Shown: positions 1 to 6,551 of the stretch, in pieces
Layout of the letters: every line of letters starts with the position of its first letter
Numbering within the stretch: the first letter of the stretch is position 1
Source of the DNA: Chloroflexota bacterium
Lineage (GTDB): Bacteria; Chloroflexota; UBA4733
Direction: 5' to 3'
Length of the DNA: 9,191 nt
NCBI GenBank assembly: GCA_025449435.1
Contig: JANWJO010000122.1
Location: 1-9,191 of the forward strand
Translations under genes and position numbers: made by a program
The notes under the pieces: generated by a model
Database searches by the model: none
The model's input: the letters and a program-made list of their open reading frames with translations, nothing else
Told to the model about the DNA's origin: nothing

Positions 1-451
1 ATTGAAGGAGTGGGAGCTGAAAGATGTACCAATCAACGGGACGATGGAGCACCGGATCAATGGCGCCAAAGGATGTCGCGTTAGCGGAGAGCGCCAGCAA
101 ACGCCATTCGCCGCTGGCACTCGCTCCAAACAGCAAGCCGAGCACAATGGAGATGAGGACGATGGCTAAGATGATGATCGCCGGTGCGATATGCGGCAAC
201 TCGAGGACGTTATCGTCGACGACGGCCCGCGGCCGGGCAGATCGCTGGACAATGGCTACGTTGATCCCGAAGAAAAGGGCAGCGATCGTGCCAAACAAGG
301 CAAAGGTCCAGGCCTCGTACCCCAGCGTGGTGTAAAACACCGACGTCACTTGCTCCGACTGGAACCAGAGGTAATCGACGTATATCCCGACATCAGCCGC
401 AGCGAACAGGAGAAGAATTCCAGCGAGCACGAGAACAACCAGCAGACGCAT
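1..451 (-). CDS. UPF0182 (COG1615) family membrane protein, N-terminal part only
   Basis: The gene starts with ATG at 451 and runs leftward off the window, leaving 150 codons of a family whose members are usually around 900-1000 residues. Three hydrophobic segments are visible, at about residues 2-19, 48-68 and 90-110. Between the first two lies an aromatic stretch (VDYLWFQSEQVTSVFYT, residues 25-41), typical of the outer loop after the first helix in UPF0182. Residues 128-148 carry the family signature FGAIDPVLHRPVDWYIFQLP, which identifies it better than hydrophobicity alone. Members are integral membrane proteins found in actinobacteria, cyanobacteria, clostridia and Chloroflexota, and their biochemical role is not established. 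An AGGGA about 13 nt upstream is only a weak ribosome-binding site. It is transcribed away from the cyclophilin gene across a 220-bp spacer. The family call is secure; the function is unknown. Confidence 0.88.
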   Translation of the reverse strand, partial: MRLLVVLVLAGILLLFAAADVGIYVDYLWFQSEQVTSVFYTTLGYEAWTFALFGTIAALFFGINVAIVQRSARPRAVVDDNVLELPHIAPAIIILAIVLISIVLGLLFGASASGEWRLLALSANATSFGAIDPVLHRPVDWYIFQLPLLQ

Positions 452-671
452 CGTTCCGCTTCATTCCCTGTAGAGGTGCCGCTTGTGCGGTTCGCCGTGA
501 GCACACCGACGCCAGTGCTCTTCATCAGTATAGGGGCAAGTGACGCAGTGCCTGCTGGTCCGCGCCTGCAACACCTGTGCGGTACGCTACGTGTGCGTCC
601 GGTTGCGCGCAAGTGATAGTAGGCGCAACGGACAGCAACGGTCGCAGACCGGCTCGATAGAGAAAGTCAAC
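452..671. promoter_or_regulatory. Divergent intergenic region between UPF0182 gene and cyclophilin gene
   Basis: This 220-bp spacer must hold the control signals for two diverging genes. On the minus strand a TATACT hexamer (527-532) sits about 75 nt upstream of the UPF0182 start and could be a -10 box, but no good TTGACA-like element lies 16-18 nt further upstream. On the plus strand TTGCGC (603-608) precedes AT-richer bases near 613-619, but the spacing to a -10 is poor. A weak AGAAAG lies just before the cyclophilin ATG. No protein-coding content is convincing here: the short open frames across it are shadows. I see no clear riboswitch or operator palindrome. Confidence 0.35.
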
Positions 672-1184
672 ATGGCCAAACAGTACACCACGGCCCCCGC
701 CTTGAGTATTGACCCCAAAAAGCTATATACCGCGATCCTGCACACGTCGGTCGGCGACGTCGAAGTAGAGCTATTCGCGGCCCAAGCACCCGTGACCGTT
801 AATAACTTCGTGTTCCTGGCGCGTGACGGCTTTTATGATGGCATTACGTTCCACCGTGTAATTCCCGACTTCATGGCGCAGACTGGTGACCCGACGGGCA
901 CTGGTCGGGGCGGACCCGGCTACCAGTTCGCCGACGAAAAATCGGCGCTCGAGTTGCCACACGACAGCCCGGGCATCCTGTCCATGGCCAATGCCGGTCC
1001 CAATACCAACGGCAGCCAGATTTTCATTACGTACGCAGCAACACCCCATCTGAACGGGCGTCACGCCGTGTTTGGGAAGGTTAAGAAGGGGTTGGACGTA
1101 TTGCGCCAGATCGCCCCGCGAGACCCAGGGCGCGCGACGAAGCCGGGCGACGTGATCGAGAGCATCTCGATTACGGAGAAGTAG
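672..1184 (+). CDS. Peptidyl-prolyl cis-trans isomerase, cyclophilin type
   Basis: This 170-residue protein catalyses cis-trans isomerisation of Xaa-Pro bonds during folding. It has the complete cyclophilin core: FHRVIPDFMAQTGDPTGTG (60-78), PGYQF (82-86), SMANAGPNTNGSQIFIT (104-120) and HLNGRHAVFGKV (126-137). The expected active-site residues are present as Arg62, Phe67, Gln70, Phe118 and His131. The position matching Trp121 of human cyclophilin A is His126, so cyclosporin binding is probably weak. No signal peptide or membrane segment is present, so it should act in the cytoplasm. The frame stays open upstream to 540, but the ATG at 672 fits the family N-terminus (Met-Ala-Lys-Gln-Tyr) and has AGAAAG six bases before it. 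The thioredoxin-like gene begins 40 bp downstream on the same strand, suggesting co-transcription. Confidence 0.95.
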   Translation: MAKQYTTAPALSIDPKKLYTAILHTSVGDVEVELFAAQAPVTVNNFVFLARDGFYDGITFHRVIPDFMAQTGDPTGTGRGGPGYQFADEKSALELPHDSPGILSMANAGPNTNGSQIFITYAATPHLNGRHAVFGKVKKGLDVLRQIAPRDPGRATKPGDVIESISITEK

Positions 1185-1224
1185 GAACGCTCGTGCAGAG
1201 AACGAAAGGCACCGTGTAGCACAG

Positions 1225-1758
1225 ATGGCAGTTTCCACTAGCCTCAACGTGGCGCAACTCCTGCTTCAGGATATTGACGCTCTTCAGCAGCCGATCATCG
1301 ATCCCCAGAAGCGGTTGACGGTCGCTATCTTGCTTAAAACCAGTTGTGGCGCTTGCAAGACGATGTTTCCGTATGTGGAACGCCTCCATCGGGCCTACAG
1401 CGAGGCCGTGCATTTTGTGGGCGTGTCGCAAGACAACGCCGACAAGACGCGCCGCTTCGCCACGCGTGCCGGCTGCACATTCCCTTTTCTCCTGGACACG
1501 AGCGACTTTACGGTCTCCCGTCTGTTTAACCCAGTGGGTGTTCCGGCAGTGTATGTACTGGATGGGCACGGAGATGTCGTCTGGAGTCACGAGGGCTACA
1601 GCCGGGAGTCAGTAGGCGCACTCGTTGCGAAGATTGGTGCCCTTACTGGCGCTCATCCTCTGGTGGTGTATGACAGTGCTGATACCAGTCCAGCGTTCCG
1701 GCCGGCGTGTGAATCGAAGCATCGATTGGTAGACCAGGGCCTGCTGGACGAGGATTAG
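1225..1758 (+). CDS. Thioredoxin-fold (TlpA/AhpC-TSA-like) protein with CGAC motif
   Basis: The 177-residue product has a thioredoxin fold. A beta strand (residues 31-38) leads into the redox motif Cys41-Gly-Ala-Cys44, followed by the helix KTMFPYVERLHRAY. The segment FVGVSQDNADKTRRFA (64-79) resembles the inserted helix region of TlpA/AhpC-TSA proteins. The cis-proline loop is GVPAVYVLD with Pro107, and a strand-helix close follows (VVWSHEGYSRESVGALV). There is no signal peptide, so it is probably a cytoplasmic dithiol-disulfide oxidoreductase. The substrate cannot be read from sequence. The tail carries a third cysteine in FRPACESKHR (158-167), a motif I associate with some redoxin-domain proteins, plus Cys84. 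The best ribosome-binding site, AAAGG, is 15 nt upstream and weak, but no other start fits. It likely shares an operon with the cyclophilin gene. Confidence 0.85.
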   Translation: MAVSTSLNVAQLLLQDIDALQQPIIDPQKRLTVAILLKTSCGACKTMFPYVERLHRAYSEAVHFVGVSQDNADKTRRFATRAGCTFPFLLDTSDFTVSRLFNPVGVPAVYVLDGHGDVVWSHEGYSRESVGALVAKIGALTGAHPLVVYDSADTSPAFRPACESKHRLVDQGLLDED

Positions 1759-1762
1759 GAGG

Positions 1763-1782
1763 AAGGGCGCCGCCCCCCTTTT
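1763..1782 (+). terminator. Possible weak intrinsic terminator after thioredoxin-like gene
   Basis: Five bases after the TAG stop, AAGGG (1763-1767) can pair with CCCTT (1776-1780) around a GC-rich loop that can itself pair further (GGGC with GCCC). A run of four T (1779-1782) follows. The T tract is short and the stem is small, so termination would be partial at best. The remaining spacer up to the next gene shows nothing else I can name. Confidence 0.25.
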
Positions 1783-1916
1783 AGCCCAGGAGTGCTAGCC
1801 AGCCATACCCAAACAGTACTAGTGCCTGAAGTCCCCTTAGATGCGTGCCTACTATCGTGGCAACCACCTGGAGGGGGCGCTACCTGGATCCGAGCGAACG
1901 CGCACAGCAGCGCGCG

Positions 1917-2633
1917 ATGCCGACGCTCTGGCAGTGTTTTGCCGCCGGGTGGACGCGTATGCGGTCCCGATGGCTTGCTACCAGCGTTTTTACGGTCTTC
2001 GTAGCATTGTGTCAGGTGCCCATTCTGTTGGTATCGGCCCAACCTAAGATGACCTCCCCAGTTGCGACGCTCTATGCCATGTTCGGCTCTGTGGCCGTGT
2101 TGGGCGTGGTCCTCACGGCCTATCTAGCGATGATCTCAGGGGCCAGTAGCGCGAGCCGCCTGGCTGTGCCGGTTGCACTACCTAAATACGCGGGCCATGC
2201 GCTAAGCGTCATCGGCGCCACGGTGTTGGTGACGCTTCTTTGCCTCGCAGGATTCCTGCTGTTCATCGTGCCAGGGGTCTACATCGCCACCCGGCTTGCC
2301 TTTACCTGGAATGTCCTGTCAGACGATCATTGCCGGGCCGCGACGTCACTGAGTACCAGCTGGCGGTTGACGCGCGGGCACTCCTTACGCATCTTCGTGC
2401 TCACCGCCATGGCGATGGCGCCGTCCACTCTCATCGAACTCGCCTACACCGTGATGTATAGCGGCGCATCCATCGACGCCTTGGGCATACTCCTACTGGC
2501 AATAAGTGTGCCCCTGCTGGCGATTTCGTCGATGGTCGGGCTCACGGCGCTGATGCCACTGTACGAGCGTCTACGGGGCATGGCTATTCCTCGAGATCAA
2601 GCCAGCTTGTCGCTGGTGCAGCCCGTGAGTTGA
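1917..2633 (+). CDS. Polytopic membrane protein, glycerophosphodiesterase membrane-domain-like
   Basis: The 238-residue product is almost entirely hydrophobic, with about five or six membrane segments. From the ATG at 1917 these lie roughly at residues 19-41, 52-80, 94-128, 151-175 and 184-212. The central part, a Leu/Phe helix ending in IVPGVYIATRLAFTWNVL, then a short acidic turn and SLSTSWRLTRGHSLRIF, matches the pattern of GPDPase_memb-type membrane domains (PGxYLxxRLxF, then a SWRLTRGxxxR segment). No catalytic phosphodiesterase domain is present. In this family the stand-alone membrane domain has no settled function. The frame stays open upstream to a GTG at 1845. I prefer ATG 1917 because MPTLWQCFAAGWTRMRSRW resembles family N-termini; neither start has a clear ribosome-binding site. 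The gene converges on the WD40 lipoprotein gene with 11 bp between stops. Confidence 0.7.
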   Translation: MPTLWQCFAAGWTRMRSRWLATSVFTVFVALCQVPILLVSAQPKMTSPVATLYAMFGSVAVLGVVLTAYLAMISGASSASRLAVPVALPKYAGHALSVIGATVLVTLLCLAGFLLFIVPGVYIATRLAFTWNVLSDDHCRAATSLSTSWRLTRGHSLRIFVLTAMAMAPSTLIELAYTVMYSGASIDALGILLLAISVPLLAISSMVGLTALMPLYERLRGMAIPRDQASLSLVQPVS

Positions 2634-2644
2634 GCTAGGCCACC

Positions 2645-3724
2645 TCAGCGTGCCATATATCCGGGTGCGGAAAACGGATGAGCGGCGGGTCCTTGGACCG
2701 GAGCAATGGTCCATGCGTGCACCAGGTGGTCATCCGAGCCTGCCACCAGGAGCGTTCCCTCTGGTGACCACGCTAGGCCGTTCACGTCGTAGCCTATCGA
2801 AAGGCCAGTGGCGAGCGTGTGAGACGGGATGTGCCAGAGTCCCACTGCAAAGGTGAGCGAGGAAACGGCGAGAAACACGCCGTTAGGTGACCATGCAACG
2901 GCGTTGATCGATCCACCCTCATCCAAGAGAAACGATAGTTTGCCCGACTGCGCCTGGTAGAGGCATAACGAACTATCCTCGAAGCCGGCTGCCAGGAGGC
3001 TACCATCCGGCGACCACGCGAGCGCATTGACGTCTTTACCGTTGCCGCCCTGTTGCTGCCACAATGGTGACCCACTTGACAGCTCAATAACCGTAACGAG
3101 GCCAGCCCGATTGCCCACCGCGACCAGGGAGCCATCTGGCGACACGGCTACGGCCGTGAGCTCACCTGGCACAGGTAGCGACCGAACGGCGGTGCTCCCG
3201 GCACTCACCACGGCCACCGCGCCGGTCCCTCGTGAAATCACGAACTGGCCGCCGGAAGGATCTGCCGACACCGCCAAGAACTTGGACGCCGGCAAGCCCT
3301 CGACGGATGACCGAGCCGGACTCTCCGGCCAGGTGAACAGTTTCCCAGTAGTTCCCACAGCTAGGAGCTGCTTACCATCTGAGAGCCAGCTCAGGCCGCT
3401 CACAAAGCCAAGCGGCGTGTCTATGTGTGACGTGATCGTGCCATCACTGGCGCACAACAGGATGGGTCCCGATCCCAGGCCCGCCGCAAAGGAATCGGTG
3501 CCTGGGCGCCAGGAGATGGTCTCTACCGTGCCCAAGCCGCTATTAACTGTCCAGGCATCCTCGATGTACAGCGTTGAACCGCCACCTTGCGCAGGGCTGT
3601 TGCGCGGCCCAGCGGGTGCTCCACCGGGGCCACTACAGGCGGCCAGGCTGGCGACGGGGGCGAGGCCCGTCGCCAGGGCGTGCCGCCGCGACATGACTCG
3701 CTGGTCTGGCTCAGGTGTGCTCAC
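2645..3724 (-). CDS. Tat-signal lipoprotein with seven-bladed WD40 propeller
   Basis: The N-terminus has a twin-arginine stretch, SRRHALATGLAP (12-23), leading to a lipobox LAAC with acceptor Cys30, so it is predicted to be exported folded by the Tat system and lipid-anchored on the outer face. A Gly/Pro/Ser linker follows to about residue 50. The rest is seven repeats of the form V-x-x-[IVL]-[AS]-W-S-P-[DNE]-G-x-x-[LVF]-x-[AV]. The last four, LTAVAVSPDG, VNALAWSPDG, INAVAWSPNG and VNGLAWSPEG, are the clearest. Seven repeats are right for one closed propeller, presumably a protein- or glycan-binding scaffold; no catalytic residues are evident. The GTG start at 3724 has GGGGAAGG about 11 nt upstream. 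ATG 3694 would shorten the n-region but keep the Tat motif. It follows the GH172 gene by 77 bp on the same strand, so the two may be co-expressed. Confidence 0.85.
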   Translation of the reverse strand: MSTPEPDQRVMSRRHALATGLAPVASLAACSGPGGAPAGPRNSPAQGGGSTLYIEDAWTVNSGLGTVETISWRPGTDSFAAGLGSGPILLCASDGTITSHIDTPLGFVSGLSWLSDGKQLLAVGTTGKLFTWPESPARSSVEGLPASKFLAVSADPSGGQFVISRGTGAVAVVSAGSTAVRSLPVPGELTAVAVSPDGSLVAVGNRAGLVTVIELSSGSPLWQQQGGNGKDVNALAWSPDGSLLAAGFEDSSLCLYQAQSGKLSFLLDEGGSINAVAWSPNGVFLAVSSLTFAVGLWHIPSHTLATGLSIGYDVNGLAWSPEGTLLVAGSDDHLVHAWTIAPVQGPAAHPFSAPGYMAR

Positions 3725-3801
3725 GCTCGCCAGAGCCTTCCCCTACACTGGTTGTGCCGATCCAACTGACGTCATGGTAACGCGCGACCGGCGCGACCCT
3801 G

Positions 3802-4848
3802 CTATCGCCAGCGCTCTATGCCACCCCAGCGATAGGGCAGCCGCTGATCTACTGCGAGTAGTATTGGAAACGACTTGTGCGGCTCCGTTTGGTACCAATA
3901 CGCCGTTGTGCACCAATCGCCCACCCAATCATTGGCGTGCCCGTGCTCGATAGAAAACAGCAGGCTCTTCTCGAATCGGATAGGGTCTTCGATGTGATAG
4001 CGGTATTGAGAATGTTTGCCGGTGTAGTCAGCATTTGTCTTGAAGTGGTAGCCGAAGTAAGGCGCGCTAAACGTTTGCTGCAATGCGTTGTAGTTCCACG
4101 CGCCACAGAAATAGTCTTCGGTTCCCGTACCATGTAACCTGGGCGGCCAGGGCTCGCCGTCGATGAAGAACATGTCGTCGCCTTCGCCCCACCAGCCTGG
4201 TCCGGGCAAGTCCACATCGAGATGGCAGCCAACGTAGTGACCGCGCCCCTCAGCTTCCAGTACCACGTGGTTGTCCTTGCCTGTGAGATTCAGGCGGTGC
4301 TTCTGGTCATTCTCGGCATCGGGCGCGAGGACAGTGGTGGGGTTCTCACGACGCCACTGGGCGTGAAAGCGGCCAGTTTCGCCCTCTAACTGGTCGTACT
4401 GCTCGTAATCGACATAGTAGTAATACACCACCTGCTCGCTGGACTGGTTCTCCACCGTGATGCGTGCACCAGACGAAAACGGCATGGGGAACCAACAATT
4501 GAAACCCCGATCAAACATCTGGAGGGGAAGCGAGGAAAAGTACGTGTGTTGCGCGTGTCCGAGCCCGAAAAAGTCGCCAACGGGACATTCCACACTGGGC
4601 TGGCTTTCACCATCCCACCACATCCGGAGGACGATCTGGCGCAGATGATAGGGATCCCGGCAAGCAATGGTGGTCCATATGTGGGTGACACAGCCAGCGC
4701 CTTGCTCGTCAAGTAACGTGGCCGTAGCGCCGGGCGCGATGATCAGATGGTCGCGGTTTCCTCCCGTCGGGTCATAACTGGATGCTCGGTTGGAGCGGGC
4801 ATGGCGCAAGGTGGCGAGGTCGCGCAGCGACGAACTCCCTAGGTACAT
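3802..4848 (-). CDS. Glycoside hydrolase family 172 (DUF2961) protein
   Basis: The 348-residue protein is a complete DUF2961/GH172 enzyme. Characterised members cleave furanosidic linkages (difructose dianhydride/alpha-fructofuranose and D-arabinofuranose glycans), but the substrate cannot be assigned here. Family landmarks: LRHARSNRASSYDPTGGNRD (14-33), GAGCVTHIWTT (50-60), VGDFFGLGH (90-98), WWGEGDDMFFIDGE (219-232), HGTGTEDYF (239-247), YRYHIEDPIRF (282-292) and a C-terminal EHG. Glu222 and Glu244, 22 residues apart, are the likely catalytic pair; their spacing resembles the two catalytic glutamates I recall for the bifidobacterial enzyme. No signal peptide or lipobox is present, so it appears cytoplasmic. 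The ATG at 4848 has GGAG nine bases upstream and a TACAAT box further up. It diverges from the LCP gene and precedes the WD40 lipoprotein gene. Confidence 0.92.
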   Translation of the reverse strand: MYLGSSSLRDLATLRHARSNRASSYDPTGGNRDHLIIAPGATATLLDEQGAGCVTHIWTTIACRDPYHLRQIVLRMWWDGESQPSVECPVGDFFGLGHAQHTYFSSLPLQMFDRGFNCWFPMPFSSGARITVENQSSEQVVYYYYVDYEQYDQLEGETGRFHAQWRRENPTTVLAPDAENDQKHRLNLTGKDNHVVLEAEGRGHYVGCHLDVDLPGPGWWGEGDDMFFIDGEPWPPRLHGTGTEDYFCGAWNYNALQQTFSAPYFGYHFKTNADYTGKHSQYRYHIEDPIRFEKSLLFSIEHGHANDWVGDWCTTAYWYQTEPHKSFPILLAVDQRLPYRWGGIERWR

Positions 4849-5069
4849 TGGTCGTTTCTCCGTTCTCCCTGTTCAGTAGTCGGGCAGGATTGTAGCGCCC
4901 GGATGGCGATCACAGGGAAGGAGGCGAGCGAGCGCAACCAGATGGATGAACCAGGCGTGCTACCATATGCGGAGCATGAGCTGGCGACGTGACTATCGCA
5001 CCGCCGGAGCGTCAGTGTTGACGGGCGCGGCGAGCGTGAGCATTGGGTATTCGGAGGACGTTTTCCGGA
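4849..5069. promoter_or_regulatory. Divergent intergenic region between GH172 and LCP genes
   Basis: About 220 bp separate two genes read in opposite directions. The GH172 side has the TACAAT candidate described separately. For the LCP side the best I can find is an extended-type TGC-TACCAT at 4958-4966, about 100 nt upstream, and a TTGACG (5018-5023) with no well-spaced -10. Neither is convincing. GGAGG (5053-5057) is the LCP ribosome-binding site. No coding potential or clear operator palindrome is seen. Confidence 0.35.
4889..4894 (-). promoter_or_regulatory. Candidate -10 box for the GH172 gene
   Basis: Read on the minus strand this is TACAAT, one mismatch from the sigma-70 consensus TATAAT, placed 40 nt upstream of the GH172 ATG. 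This would give a leader of about 30-35 nt containing the GGAG ribosome-binding site. The matching -35 is poor (TTCCCT at about 19 nt spacing), so the call rests on the -10 and its position. Confidence 0.35.
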
Positions 5070-6551
5070 GTGCCCACCCCTACGCTCTACCGGCGACGGC
5101 GAGGCGGCTTTGCCATCATCGCGTTCGCTGTGACGTTGCTGCTCGTTGTTGCGGCTGGCGTGTGGGCCTACCGCAGTATTGTCGTACCGGTGGCCGCGGT
5201 TACCTCGCAGATTATTCCAACGCCGGGACCCGTACGTACCACCGCAACAGCACGGGCGAGCATCTCTGTGGAGCCGGCTACTACCGTTCAGTTGGCCACA
5301 TCGGCCGTCACGACGACGTCCGAATCCCAACCATCGCACACAGCGCAAGCGACGCCACCGGCTCCGACCTCTACACCGCTGCCCACGCTCGGTGGCACCC
5401 GGCGCATCAACATCTTGCTTCTTGGCTCTGATACTGACGCCAAGTTCGCGGGCTTGTACATCACCCAAATTATGATTGTGGCAACAATCGATCCGGTGAA
5501 TCACACCGTCGGATTGCTCTCCATTCCACGCGATTTTTGGGTGCCGATTCCCGGCCACGGCATTGGCAAGATTCAGGTGGCCTATCAACTGGGCGAAGTC
5601 GATCATCCCAACGGCGGCGGCATAGCGCTCACGCGCCAGACCATCGAGGATGACTTCGGTATTCACATCGACTACTACGCTTGGGTGGGGCTGGAAGGAT
5701 TCATCAAGGTTATCGACACGGCAGGAGGCGTAAACATCGATGTCCTCCACCCCATCCTGGACGACGCATTTCCAGATGACATTCAGGCCAATGGCAAGAC
5801 CACGACGGTCGACATCTTCGCCTCGCGCCGGCTGTTCATCCCGGCCGGCGTGCAGCACCTCGATGGCACCAGCGCGTTGCAGTATGTGCGCAGTAGACAC
5901 GCCGACCTGATCGGCGACTTCGGCCGGTCGGCACGGCAGCAACAGGTGCTGCTCAACCTGCGGGAGAAAATACAACAGCCAGGAACGATCTTGAAGATTC
6001 CGGAGTACCTTGCCGATGTCCAGGGGTATGTCAAAACCGACATGCCGGTATCTGAGATCATCGCCACGGCGAACTTCCTGCGCGAATATCACACGGAGCC
6101 GGTGAACCAGGTGGTGTTGATGCCGCCAACCTACTCTGGCCTTGCGGTATCCAGCGATGGTCAAGACATTGTGCAACCCAACTGGCCGAAGGTACACGCC
6201 GAAATTGCCCATCTCTTCCGGGAGCCGCAGGATGGGAGCGCCGCGCAAGCGCCGGTGACTCCCCCTCACGTCGTGGTGGAGAATGCAACGTCCATAGGGG
6301 GTTTGGCAGGGCGGGCGACGACATACCTCCGGTCCCTTGGCTACACTGTCGATGCTGCCACGACGGCGCCAGCGATCCACGAAGGGAGCGTCGTGACCTA
6401 TTTCGACCCACAACGCCGCGCTGAGGCCGATTTGCTGGCACAAGCCTTTGCTGCATCGGTACAGCAAGGGGCATCGAGTGACCGTCCTAGTGCGACGGCT
6501 GATATTGTGGTGCTGCTCGGAGCAAACTATGGCACGTTCGATGGATTCTAG
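5070..6551 (+). CDS. LytR-CpsA-Psr (LCP) family protein with C-terminal LytR_C domain
   Basis: LCP proteins transfer lipid-linked glycopolymers onto peptidoglycan or other envelope acceptors outside the membrane. Numbered from the GTG at 5070 (493 residues), there is a basic YRRRRGG, one membrane helix (about 12-34), a Thr/Ser/Pro-rich linker (to about 107), then the catalytic domain (about 111-300). That domain shows INILLLGSDT (113-122), SIPRDFWV (151-158), DTAGGVNID (216-224) and YVRSRHADLIGDFGRSARQQ (272-291), with the conserved Arg and Asp residues that bind pyrophosphate and metal. A LytR_C domain closes the protein (VVVENATSIGGLAGRA to VVLLGANYG, about 401-487). GGAGG lies 12 nt before the GTG. 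A TTG at 5043 would add nine residues but has no ribosome-binding site. The PD40 lipoprotein gene overlaps its 3' end, implying coupled expression. Confidence 0.93.
   Translation: MPTPTLYRRRRGGFAIIAFAVTLLLVVAAGVWAYRSIVVPVAAVTSQIIPTPGPVRTTATARASISVEPATTVQLATSAVTTTSESQPSHTAQATPPAPTSTPLPTLGGTRRINILLLGSDTDAKFAGLYITQIMIVATIDPVNHTVGLLSIPRDFWVPIPGHGIGKIQVAYQLGEVDHPNGGGIALTRQTIEDDFGIHIDYYAWVGLEGFIKVIDTAGGVNIDVLHPILDDAFPDDIQANGKTTTVDIFASRRLFIPAGVQHLDGTSALQYVRSRHADLIGDFGRSARQQQVLLNLREKIQQPGTILKIPEYLADVQGYVKTDMPVSEIIATANFLREYHTEPVNQVVLMPPTYSGLAVSSDGQDIVQPNWPKVHAEIAHLFREPQDGSAAQAPVTPPHVVVENATSIGGLAGRATTYLRSLGYTVDAATTAPAIHEGSVVTYFDPQRRAEADLLAQAFAASVQQGASSDRPSATADIVVLLGANYGTFDGF
6519..6522 (+). promoter_or_regulatory. 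Ribosome-binding site of the PD40 lipoprotein gene, inside the LCP gene
   Basis: GGAG lies six bases before the ATG at 6529 and within LCP codons. It decides between three candidate starts (6448, 6529 and 6541) in favour of 6529 and supports translation coupled to LCP. Confidence 0.6.

Noticed and set aside
540..671. N-terminal extension of the cyclophilin frame
   Set aside because: The 44 extra residues are Arg/Cys-rich and resemble neither a signal peptide nor the family; the start at 672 fits the family.
3768..3775. Palindrome TGACGTCA in the GH172-WD40 gap
   Set aside because: An eight-base palindrome alone is expected by chance at this scale and has no second half-site or partner copy.
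3781..3795. GC-only inverted repeat CGCGC-gaccg-GCGCG after the GH172 stop
   Set aside because: Five-base stem with no T tract on either side, so I could not support a terminator. The same bases also form a short direct repeat that is probably chance.
3027..3953. A 308-codon plus-strand open frame across the WD40 and GH172 genes
   Set aside because: It spans the end of one gene, a spacer and the start of another, all antisense, and shows low-complexity Pro/Thr/Arg content with no domain.
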